The notes beneath the pieces were generated by a model that worked only from the letters and a program-made list of their open reading frames with translations, had not been told where the DNA came from and ran no database searches. From contig NZ_SJSL01000001.1 of NCBI RefSeq assembly GCF_004331695.1, forward strand, positions 1,736,001 through 1,800,000: a stretch of 64,000 nucleotides of DNA. Direction: 5' to 3'. Below, piece by piece: positions 44,814 through 53,671 of this stretch. The DNA comes from Pedobacter psychroterrae. Lineage in GTDB: Bacteria; Bacteroidota; Bacteroidia; Sphingobacteriales; Sphingobacteriaceae. The stretch's first letter is position 1, and each line of letters opens with the position of its first letter. Made by a program: the position numbers and the translations under genes.

Positions 44814-44897
44814 ATGGAAGCGCAAAATAGTGGCGGTAACGCCGGTAAAAAAGAAAATCAGCAGCAATCTCTACCATTGGGTGAGGTGAAACGATGA
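44814..44897 (+). CDS. 27-residue small ORF overlapping the P-type ATPase start
   Basis: ATG at 44814 opens 27 codons, rich in Gln, Asn, Gly and Lys (GGNAGKKENQQQSLPLG), ending at a TGA that overlaps the ATPase ATG as ATGA (44894-44897). It has no hydrophobic segment. It may be a short coupled leader for the ATPase, or the last piece of a lost gene. No homologue was recognised; expression is not shown. Confidence 0.35.
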   Translation: MEAQNSGGNAGKKENQQQSLPLGEVKR

Positions 44898-47558
44898 GTC
44901 GATCCTGGTTTTCTATTTCTGTAGAGGATATTCTAGAGGAATTGGGGGTAAGCCCTCTGGCAGGAATTTCCCAGGCTGACGTTCAGGGCAGGCAGGAGCG
45001 TTTCGGGATGAATGTGCTTAAGGGTAAAAAAAAGAAAGGAATCTTTCAGCTGCTCTTGGGGCAGCTGCAGGACTGGCTCATTTACATTTTACTGGTTGCT
45101 GTAATCGTCACCCTGGTCATGGGAGAATATGTAGACTCAGGCATCATCCTGATGGTTATCCTGCTTAATGCGGTGTTGGGTGTGGTCCAGGAGATAAAGG
45201 CAGGTAATGCTATTGAAGCACTTCAGAAAATATCTGCCCCTAAGGCGCTGGTCAGAAGGGATGGTGTGACTCAGGAAATTGACGCTTCGCAGCTGGTGCC
45301 GGGTGATATCATGATCCTGGATGCAGGACGGTTTATAGCTGCTGATATTCGTTTGATAGAAGCAGCCAATCTTCAGGTGGAAGAATCTTCCCTTACCGGC
45401 GAATCGCTTCCATCAGTCAAAGATGCACATGCCATTTATCCGGAGGAGACCGCTTTGGGAGACCGGGCAAATTCGGCTTTTATGTCTACACTGGTTACTT
45501 ATGGAAGAGGTGTTGGTGTCGTTGTGGAGACAGGCATGCTTACCGAGGTCGGAAAGATCGCCAGCATCATTGACAACGAAGCCCCCGCTAAAACCCCGCT
45601 GGAGCGCAGGCTTGAAGAGTTGGGCAAATCTCTGGGAAAGATGGCCATTGGCATATGTGTGCTGATATTCATTGTCGCTTATTTCCAAAACCGGGATCTG
45701 GTGGACATGTTTTTGATCTCCGTGTCCCTGGCGGTAGCCTCTATACCAGAAGGGCTGGCGGCGATTGTTGCCATTGTGCTTTCTATTGGGGTGACCAGCA
45801 TGTCCAGGCGAAACGCGATCATCAGACGCCTGCCTGCTGTAGAAACACTTGGATCTGTAAATATCATCTGTTCCGATAAGACGGGCACCTTAACCCAGAA
45901 CAAGATGACTGTCACCACTTATTTTATCCTGGACGGTGAAAGGATAGTGGTAAGCGGCCTGTTTAATGAGGGGAGTGACGATGTGAAATTGCTGGCGAAA
46001 GGTATGGTATTGTGTTCCGATGCGACCCTTTCGGCTGGCAGTGGTACGGGCGATCCGACAGAAATTGCCTTGCTGCAGTTTGCCGATGACCTTGGTTTAG
46101 ACCGTAGACAGCTTGGTCTCGATTATGAGCGTCTGGAAGAGTTTGCTTTTGATTCAGACCGGAAGTTGATGTCAGTGCTAATACTGGGGGACGAAAAATA
46201 TACTGTGTTTACAAAAGGCGCAATTGATAATTTATTGCACCTGGCCACACATGTGTTAGCTGACGGACAGGTTTTGCCGATAACTGAGGCACATAAGGAA
46301 GCTTTTCATGAGGCGACCAGTTCGATGTCAGGCAGGGCATTACGCACGCTTGGCCTGGCATTTAAAACTGTCGAAGGCCGCGTTTCCACCGCTGAAATGG
46401 AGCAAAACCTTATTCTTGTTGGCCTTTTAGGCATGATTGATCCTCCGCGTGAGGAGGTCAAAGATGCTGTGCTTAAAGCAAAAACTGCGGGGATTCGGTC
46501 CATCATGATCACAGGTGACCATAAGCATACCGCTTTCGCCGTTGCGCAGGAGCTGGGCATCGCACAGCATCTTGATGAGGCCATCACCAGCCGGGAAATG
46601 AATCATTTTAGCGAAGAAGAATTTACCGCCCGGGTGGAATCATTCAGGGTGTTTGCACGGGTATCACCAGAGGATAAAGTAAGGATTGTGCGCGCGCTTA
46701 AATCCAGCGGAAATGTGGTATCGATGACGGGTGACGGCGTAAACGATGCGCCTTCACTCAGTGCGGCGGATATTGGGGTGGCTATGGGTATCACAGGCAC
46801 GGATGTGGCCAAGGGTGCTGCGGATATGATACTGACTGACGATAACTTTGCGACAATCGTTGAGGCGATTGAGCAGGGGAGGAACATTTATAACAATATC
46901 AAAAAATCGGTAATTTTCCTGCTGACCTGTAATCTCGGCGAAGTGGTCGCCATGCTGGCCACTTTGATGATTGGCTGGCAAGTACCCCTGATCGCTACGC
47001 AATTATTGTGGATTAACCTGATTACCGATTCGTTGCCTGCGGTTGCGCTTGGTATGGACCGGGGAGACCCCTGATGTAATGAAAGAGCATCCCCGGAAAC
47101 CAAAAGAGAGTTTTTTTGCTGGTGGGGGTGTGCTGCAAGCGCTTGGTGGTGGGCTCATGATTGGAGGCTTGACCATTTTCGCTTTTTGGTATGGCTACTA
47201 TGAACACGAAGCAAGCCCATTTGATAAAAATGTCTCCCCTGATATAGTGGAGTACGCCCGTACTATGGCATTTATGGTGCTGGTAGCGTGTCAGCTCTTT
47301 TATTCGCTTGCTGTTAGAAACAGCAAAAAATCCATATTTCAAATTGGGTTACTTTCTAACAAGTACTTGATCGGTGCTATTGTGCTTGGTCTGCTGCTGC
47401 AATTGTTAATAATTACCATACCTCCTATGCAGGAAGCATTTAAATTACGGATGCTGGATGCAAAAGGTTGGATGGTCGCTATCCTTCTGGGATTGGTCCC
47501 GTTAATTGTGAATGAATCGATAAAGCGATTTTTAAGGTTCAGGGCGCGTAAAAGTTAA
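44894..47558 (+). pseudogene. Cation-transporting P-type ATPase (Ca2+-type, P2A-like), frameshifted near its 3' end
   Basis: The frame from 44894 (726 codons to the stop at 47074) encodes the actuator motif LTGES, the PEGLAAIVAIVLSIG segment of TM4 typical of Ca2+ ATPases, the phosphorylation motif DKTGTLTQ and the hinge GDGVNDAPS. It ends in ALGMDRGDP followed by TGA. The next frame to 47558 continues with DVMKEHPRKPKESFFAGG and four membrane helices, the normal C-terminal part. Removing one C from the CCCC run at 47068-47071 joins both as GDPDVMKEHP and gives about 887 residues, the usual length. Everything else is intact, so the lesion is recent or a sequencing error. Confidence 0.85.
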
Positions 47559-47594
47559 GGAACATTTACCTGTTGATGGCTGACACATAACAAG

Positions 47595-48467
47595 TCAACT
47601 TTGTTGTCTATACTGTGTTGGTCTTAACCCTGTCTTTTCCTTGAAAATCTTTGAAAAATAAAAATTTGATTCAAAATTCAACTCTGTTGAAATTTGTTTC
47701 ACGGACAAGTTGGAGTTACTCAACAGATCCTTCGCTTTTTCTATCTTCAGCTGTAGGTAATACTGCCCGGGAGAAAGTCCGGTATAATTTTTAAACACTT
47801 TTCTAAACCAGGAATAACCGACACAGAGCTCACTTGCAGCAAGTTGCGCGGTATAAGCATTACATATGTTCGCACGGAATAACATCCGGGACTTGTTTAT
47901 GATGTTTTCATCTTCCTTAACACCAGCTATGCTTCCTTTAATGGCAGCATGACAGGCTCCAAGCAAATGCAATACAGCACCTGAAATCATGGGTTGATAT
48001 CCGGGCTTTTCTTCTTTTGTGTTGTCGATTATTCGGTTGTAAAGATCAAAAACGCTATCATTAAATCCTATGAAAAGGCAGGGGCTATCGGTCTTGAAAT
48101 ATCCCGTGGCAAGTAAATTGTCAAGAATAGGTCCTTTTACGCCAACCCAATATTCGTCCCAGCCCGTATTTTCATCAGGTTTGTACCTATGTTTTTCATT
48201 AGGGAACAATATTATCAGCGTCCCTGCTCTGACCAGGGTTTTTTTAAAACACTCCGACTCGAAAACACCCTGCCCATTGGTAATATAAATTATCTGGTAC
48301 TCATCAAGTATACGCCAGCTGTTCCAGTTAAAATTATGATGGGCCGGATGACTTCTGAATGGATATTCGCTGGTGTGTTCAATGTGGGTACAACCAGCAT
48401 TTAAAACCGTAAGTCCCCAGTTCTCATCCTCCTGACTTACTGGAAGATATTTGAAAAAATTGACCAT
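47595..48467 (-). CDS. AraC family transcriptional regulator
   Basis: A 290-residue regulator with an N-terminal cupin-like ligand-binding domain (about 25-130, with QIIYITNGQGVFES and AGTLIILFPNEKHRY) and two C-terminal helix-turn-helix motifs (about 195-290, LAASELCVGYSWFRKVFKNYTG and VKQISTELNFESNFYFSKIFKEKTG). This plan is that of sugar-responsive AraC/RhaS-type activators. It is transcribed away from the GH106 gene across a 298-bp region, the natural regulator of the polysaccharide locus. No hybrid two-component or ECF regulator is present in the locus. Confidence 0.92.
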   Translation of the reverse strand: MVNFFKYLPVSQEDENWGLTVLNAGCTHIEHTSEYPFRSHPAHHNFNWNSWRILDEYQIIYITNGQGVFESECFKKTLVRAGTLIILFPNEKHRYKPDENTGWDEYWVGVKGPILDNLLATGYFKTDSPCLFIGFNDSVFDLYNRIIDNTKEEKPGYQPMISGAVLHLLGACHAAIKGSIAGVKEDENIINKSRMLFRANICNAYTAQLAASELCVGYSWFRKVFKNYTGLSPGQYYLQLKIEKAKDLLSNSNLSVKQISTELNFESNFYFSKIFKEKTGLRPTQYRQQS

Positions 48468-48641
48468 AATTTATCCGTTTTTCTATAAAAAAAAGCCGCA
48501 ATTTTAAGCCGTTTATATTTGTTAGATGAAGTTAAGTTACGCTACTTTTTTTTTCTCTCTGTCCTGCACTGTGCTGCTTTTCAAATTCTGAAACTCAAAC
48601 CTGTGGCAAATTATGCAGGCTTTTTATCAAATACTGTATTT

Positions 48642-48669
48642 TTGAGGGCAACGCATTGAAATATATTTG
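48642..48669 (+). promoter_or_regulatory. Promoter of the GH106 gene
   Basis: TTG (48642-48644), 17 nt, TATATTTG (48662-48669), about 96 nt before the ATG at 48766. Confidence 0.6.
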
Positions 48670-48765
48670 ATTAACAAATACAACTAGTGCCAAATACGAA
48701 AAGAGCGCACAGAAAATCTCTGATACACCAAATATTAAACCTAATTCGCCTTACCCGGCCCTTTT

Positions 48766-51750
48766 ATGAAAGTAAAAACTACAAGTGCTATACTTACCCT
48801 TCTTTTTTGCATATGTGCTGTATCATTCAGTCAGATTAATCCAATTAAGTCCGGATTTACTAACCCTGGCAATCGCTATAAACCAGGCGTCTACTGGTAT
48901 TTTATGGATGGCAATATGAACGCAGAAACGATTACAAAAGACCTGGAATCAATGAAAAAGGCTGGTCTTGGTAACCTCATTTTTTTGGAAGTAAACGTCG
49001 GAGTGCCGCGGGGCAAGGTCACTTTTCTCAGTGAAGAATGGACCAGTCTTTTTGCCCATGCCGAGAAGGAAGCCAGGCGGTTGGGGATAGAAATCACGCT
49101 TGGCATCGGTCCGGGCTGGACTGGAAGCGGTGGCCCTTGGGTCAAAGGGAGTCAATCCATGCAACATCTTGTGTCAAGCGAAGTGCTTGTTTCTTCACCC
49201 GATCACAAGAAAATTATTTTACCCCTTCCAGCCCCTAAAAGACCTTTTTTTGGTGAAGGCGGGTTTACACCTGAATTCAAGAAGAACTGGCTCGAATACT
49301 ACGAGGATGTCGCAGTACTCGCATTTCCTGCCCCTGATACTGATGAACGAATAACAGATATAGATGAAAAGGCCCTTTATCAGCGGGCACCATATAGCTC
49401 TGGAACTGTACGGGCGAACCTGCCTGCAACTAGTGACCTTGCCAGCAAACCAACATCGGTGGTTGCAAAAAATAAAATAATTGATTTAACAGGAAAATTG
49501 CTTCCTGATGGGACCCTGACTTGGACACCCCCACCGGGAAAATGGAAAATCATGAGGTTTGGGAGCAGAAATAATGGCGCGATTACCCGCCCGGCACCTT
49601 TCCCGGGTATTGGTTTTGAATCCGACAAATTCGATACAACGGCAATAAATGCTCACCTGGACGCGTATTTGGGTAAAATTTTTAAAAAAATAGGCAGGGT
49701 TGAAAAAAATCAATCTGGAGGTTTAAAGCGCTTGCACATGGATAGCTGGGAAATGGGTGCTCAAAACTGGACCGCGAACTTAAGGAATGAATTTATCAAA
49801 AGGCGTGGCTATGACCCGCTAAAATACTACCCGGTCTACTCTGGAAATATTGTCGGTAGCCTGGAAGAAAGCGAACGCTTCCTTTGGGATTTAAGGCAAA
49901 CCAGCCAGGAACTCGTTTTAGAGAATCATGCTGGTCACGTTAAACGATACGCATCAAAACGAAACCTCACACTTTCGATTGAACCATATGACATGAACCC
50001 AACTTCTGACCTTGAGCTTGGTAGCATTGCAGACGTACCGATGGCCGAATTTTGGAGCAAGGGCTATGGATTCAATTCTACCTACAGTGTCATCGAAGCA
50101 ACCTCGATCGCCCATGTAATGGGTCGTTCTTTAGTGCCTGCAGAAGCATTCACTGCTCAGGATAATGAAGGCTGGAAACAACACCCCGGAGCTATGAAAA
50201 ATCAGGGGGACTGGGCTTTTGCTGCCGGTATCAACCGTTTTGTTTACCATACTTTTCAAAATCAGTTTTTACCTGACTCTTTAAAACCAGGTGCCACAAT
50301 GGGCCCCTACGGTGTCCACTGGGACCGTAGTCAAACGTGGTGGCCGATGGCTGGCAGCTACCATGACTATATTACAAGGTGCCAATATCTTTTACAGCAA
50401 GGGAAAACAGTTGCAGACATCCTTTATCTCGTTCCCGAAGGGTCTCCACATGTTTTTGTACCACCTGCATCCGCTATTCTCGGAGATACCATTGGTGACA
50501 GAAAGCGTTATAATTTCGATGGTATAGCGCCCAGCCAGCTAATGACCGCTAAAGTGAAGAACAAAAAAGTTGTACTTGCCAGCGGTGCTTCTTACGAAAT
50601 ACTTGTACTGCCTATTTACGAGACCATGACGCCTGAGCTACTTGAAAAAGTGGGAAAACTGGCAGAACTTGGGGCAACAGTCCTGGGTAATCCACCATTA
50701 CGTTCACCCAGCTTAAAAGATTATCCTCTATGCGATTCAAAGATAAAAGCGCTTTGCAATAAAATCTGGGGAAATTCGAGCACATCAGCTTTACTTCAGC
50801 ATCGACAATATGGCCTGGGAACAATTATTTGGGGTAAACCGCTTATTCAAGCACAAGACAAGCTCTATCCCAACTATGAGCTGACAACGAAAATTTTAAA
50901 GGCTAAGAGTATTGAAGGTGATTTCCTTGCTGAAGCTAACGTTAGGTATACTCACCGAACCTCAAAGAACTGGGATATTTATTTCATTTCGAACACAACG
51001 GCAAACTCAATAACTACAAATGGTAGATTTCGCAGCGTAATAGGTGCACCCGAACTGTGGAACGCCATTGATGGCAGGGTAAGTCAGATTGAAAACTTTC
51101 AAACTGACAGCGGATTTACCAAGATACCGATTAAATTAGCTCCTTATGAAAGTGCATTTATCGTTTTCGCAAAGGAGAATCAATGGCAGCCGAGCAAGGT
51201 AACCGCTAGCAGGGAGCAAACTTTACTTACCATGAATAAAGAATGGAAAATAAATTTTAATGTAAAATGGGGTGGTCCTGAAGAGCTTGTCACAGACTCG
51301 CTATTTGACTGGAGTACAAGCAAAGTTGAAGGCATCAAATTCTATTCGGGCACTGCTACTTACCGTAAAACCTTTGAGTATGACGGAGGCAGTCAAGGTA
51401 AGCTGTTCATCGATTTGGGCGATGTCAAAAATATGGCCAGCGTTCGCTTAAACGGAAAAGAGCTGGGCACGTTATGGACAGCACCCTGGAGCCTGGAGAT
51501 ATCAAATGTCATCAAAAAGGGAAAAAATGAAATTGAGATCGAAGTAGTAAACTTGTGGGCGAACAGGCTGATTGGAGATGAGCATAAACCCTACGACGGT
51601 GTTATTGGAGATCAATGGCCAGAATGGTTGCTGAAAGGGCTACCGAGAACTAGCGGCAGGTTTACTTTTACCACTACACAGCAATATAATAAGAATAGTC
51701 CATTACTACCGTCAGGTCTGATCGGTCCAGTAAAAATTTTCAGAAAATAG
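48766..51750 (+). CDS. GH106 family glycosidase, probable alpha-L-rhamnosidase
   Basis: A 994-residue secreted protein: signal peptide (residues 1-22), then a start typical of GH106 (FTNPGNRYKPGVYWYFMDGN), a catalytic TIM-barrel-like region with GGLKRLHMDSWEMGAQNWT (about 320-338) and LSIEPYDMNPTSDLELGS (about 405-422), and a C-terminal jelly-roll with KLFIDLGDVKNMASVRLNGKELGTLW. GH106 enzymes remove alpha-L-rhamnose from plant and algal glycans such as rhamnogalacturonan. The catalytic glutamates were not assigned. First gene of the right-hand part of the locus; the isomerase-like gene starts 14 nt later. Confidence 0.85.
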   Translation: MKVKTTSAILTLLFCICAVSFSQINPIKSGFTNPGNRYKPGVYWYFMDGNMNAETITKDLESMKKAGLGNLIFLEVNVGVPRGKVTFLSEEWTSLFAHAEKEARRLGIEITLGIGPGWTGSGGPWVKGSQSMQHLVSSEVLVSSPDHKKIILPLPAPKRPFFGEGGFTPEFKKNWLEYYEDVAVLAFPAPDTDERITDIDEKALYQRAPYSSGTVRANLPATSDLASKPTSVVAKNKIIDLTGKLLPDGTLTWTPPPGKWKIMRFGSRNNGAITRPAPFPGIGFESDKFDTTAINAHLDAYLGKIFKKIGRVEKNQSGGLKRLHMDSWEMGAQNWTANLRNEFIKRRGYDPLKYYPVYSGNIVGSLEESERFLWDLRQTSQELVLENHAGHVKRYASKRNLTLSIEPYDMNPTSDLELGSIADVPMAEFWSKGYGFNSTYSVIEATSIAHVMGRSLVPAEAFTAQDNEGWKQHPGAMKNQGDWAFAAGINRFVYHTFQNQFLPDSLKPGATMGPYGVHWDRSQTWWPMAGSYHDYITRCQYLLQQGKTVADILYLVPEGSPHVFVPPASAILGDTIGDRKRYNFDGIAPSQLMTAKVKNKKVVLASGASYEILVLPIYETMTPELLEKVGKLAELGATVLGNPPLRSPSLKDYPLCDSKIKALCNKIWGNSSTSALLQHRQYGLGTIIWGKPLIQAQDKLYPNYELTTKILKAKSIEGDFLAEANVRYTHRTSKNWDIYFISNTTANSITTNGRFRSVIGAPELWNAIDGRVSQIENFQTDSGFTKIPIKLAPYESAFIVFAKENQWQPSKVTASREQTLLTMNKEWKINFNVKWGGPEELVTDSLFDWSTSKVEGIKFYSGTATYRKTFEYDGGSQGKLFIDLGDVKNMASVRLNGKELGTLWTAPWSLEISNVIKKGKNEIEIEVVNLWANRLIGDEHKPYDGVIGDQWPEWLLKGLPRTSGRFTFTTTQQYNKNSPLLPSGLIGPVKIFRK

Positions 51751-51764
51751 AAAGAAGCATTATA

Positions 51765-53198
51765 ATGTATACAAAGACAAGAGTGAAGGTAGGCTTATTT
51801 GGAGTTGGGTTGAACGCATATTGGGAACAGTTTGATGGGCTAAAAGAACGATTAACCGGATATTTGGATGATATCGCAAATAAGCTGGGAGGTTTTGATG
51901 CTGATATTGTCAATCTTGGTTTAATCGATACCCCCGGGTTGGCATTTATTTGCGGAGACAGGTTCAAAAAAGAAGATGTGGATATTTTGTTTTTGTATGT
52001 CTCTACGTATGCGCTTTCAGCCACTATACTGCCGGTAATAAAAAAGGCAAACGTTCCTGTTGTTGTGCTCAATTTATCCCCAACCGCAAGTATCGATTAT
52101 GAAGCTTTCAATCGATTAGGAAATAGAACCAAAATGACGGGAGAATGGTTGGCTTATTGTTCAGCATGTTCAGTACCCGAAATCGCCAATGTACTCAACC
52201 GAAGCAGGATTCCCTTTTTCCAAATCACAGGTATGCTCCAGGATGATCCTCATGTCTGGACAGAAATTGGAGAATGGGTAGAGGCGGCTAAAGTTGCCAG
52301 AATCATGTATTACAACCGTCTCGGTATTATGGGCAACTATTATGGCGGAATGATGGATATATACACCGACCTCACCCTGCAATGCGCTACGTTTGGGGGC
52401 CACATGGAAATTATAGAAATCGACGAGTTGTCGGCCCTTCGCGAATCTGTCTCGGAGATGGAAACCGAAAATAAGCTCCGGGAAATACATGCGATGTTTG
52501 AGGTTCAGCAGGACTGTTCCTCCCAGGAACTGTATCGGGCTGCGGTGACCGCAGTTGCGCTGGATAAACTCGTCGAAAAACACCAGCTAGGATCACTGGC
52601 CTATTATCATAAGGGAACCGGGAATGATGCGAATGAAAATACTGCCACCTCTGTAATACTGGGCAATTCAATATTGACAAGCAAAAACATTCCTGTTGCA
52701 GGCGAATATGAAATTAAAAATGCCCAAGCAATGAAAATCATGGACAGTTTCGGCGCAGGAGGATCATTTACAGAATATTATGCGATGGACTTTACAGAGG
52801 ATGTAGTCTTAATGGGTCATGACGGACCCTGCCACCCTAAAATAGCACGGGGCAGAATTAAGGTCAAACCACTGCAGGTTTATCATGGGAAAGTTGGAAA
52901 TGGACTGTCTGTTGAGATGTCTGTTAGTTATGGAACCGTGACTTTGCTCTCAGTTGTAGAAACAGGAGAGGGACGCTTGATGTTCCTGGTCGCCGAAGGC
53001 GAATCTGTTCCGGGAGAAATTTTAGAAATCGGTAATACAAACAGCAGATATCGGTTCCCTATTGGTGCCAGAAATTTCGTTGAAGCCTGGAATAGCTATG
53101 GGCCCGCACATCACTGTGCCATCGGGAAAGGTAAGATTGCCTCAAAGATCAAGAAACTGAGCCAGATGTTAAAGATCGAGACTGTACAAGTTTGCTGA
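51765..53198 (+). CDS. L-fucose/L-arabinose isomerase-like protein
   Basis: A 477-residue cytoplasmic protein with the overall plan of the arabinose/fucose isomerase fold: an N-terminal Rossmann-like part (KVGLFGVGLNAYWEQF), a second domain, and a C-terminal part with a Glu in GSFTEYYAMDF (about 337) and a double His in YGPAHHCAIGKG (about 449-450), which correspond to metal and catalytic residues of AraA. Where AraA has the second catalytic Glu (MLEVCP), this protein reads GHDGPCHP (about 351-358). It therefore belongs to a divergent group and may isomerise a different sugar or do something else. It lies 14 nt after the rhamnosidase, so it may act on the released sugar. Confidence 0.75.
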   Translation: MYTKTRVKVGLFGVGLNAYWEQFDGLKERLTGYLDDIANKLGGFDADIVNLGLIDTPGLAFICGDRFKKEDVDILFLYVSTYALSATILPVIKKANVPVVVLNLSPTASIDYEAFNRLGNRTKMTGEWLAYCSACSVPEIANVLNRSRIPFFQITGMLQDDPHVWTEIGEWVEAAKVARIMYYNRLGIMGNYYGGMMDIYTDLTLQCATFGGHMEIIEIDELSALRESVSEMETENKLREIHAMFEVQQDCSSQELYRAAVTAVALDKLVEKHQLGSLAYYHKGTGNDANENTATSVILGNSILTSKNIPVAGEYEIKNAQAMKIMDSFGAGGSFTEYYAMDFTEDVVLMGHDGPCHPKIARGRIKVKPLQVYHGKVGNGLSVEMSVSYGTVTLLSVVETGEGRLMFLVAEGESVPGEILEIGNTNSRYRFPIGARNFVEAWNSYGPAHHCAIGKGKIASKIKKLSQMLKIETVQVC

Positions 53199-53280
53199 AC
53201 ACCTGGCGACCAGCATACTCAGAAAACATACGCGGTAGTAAATTAATCAGAATGTATATTTTATTTGTCAAAATCTACAG

Positions 53281-53309
53281 TTGCAAAAGGATTTCACCGT
53301 TTATCTTTG
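53281..53309 (+). promoter_or_regulatory. SusC operon promoter
   Basis: TTG (53281-53283), 18 nt, TATCTTTG (53302-53309): a full promoter match, 362 nt before the SusC ATG, which leaves a very long leader. Confidence 0.6.
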
Positions 53310-53671
53310 GTTAACAATCAGACTCACTATGGTTAGGGCAGTGATGAAAGTAACAAAGTAACCAACTATAATATTATACGCCACATTGCATGTTTTTGTC
53401 TTTTTTTCAATGTCCCTTATTACGCGCTAATAAAATGACGTTGTCTAACTCAGAACAAACCAATCCCCAACAGAAATAAATTAAGTATTTTATAAAAGAA
53501 AGGACTTTATGATATAACTACTATTAAAAAAGTCTTTTAAGCGCTTCCATTGAATAAAAGCACCTAAAAGACAAATGCAAATGTATATGATTTTCTAACG
53601 CAGGTCGGAGTTGAGGCTAGAACCATGTTCCGAAGCTGCAAAACAATTAACATTTAACCAGGTGTAAAAGT
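53310..53671 (+). other. Long untranslated leader of the SusC operon
   Basis: About 360 nt without a supported gene. It includes an inverted repeat, GTCTTTTA (53532-53539) with TAAAAGAC (53565-53572), about 100 nt before the SusC ATG, with a 25-nt loop. It has no clear terminator. A regulatory leader or a small RNA gene is possible. Confidence 0.4.
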
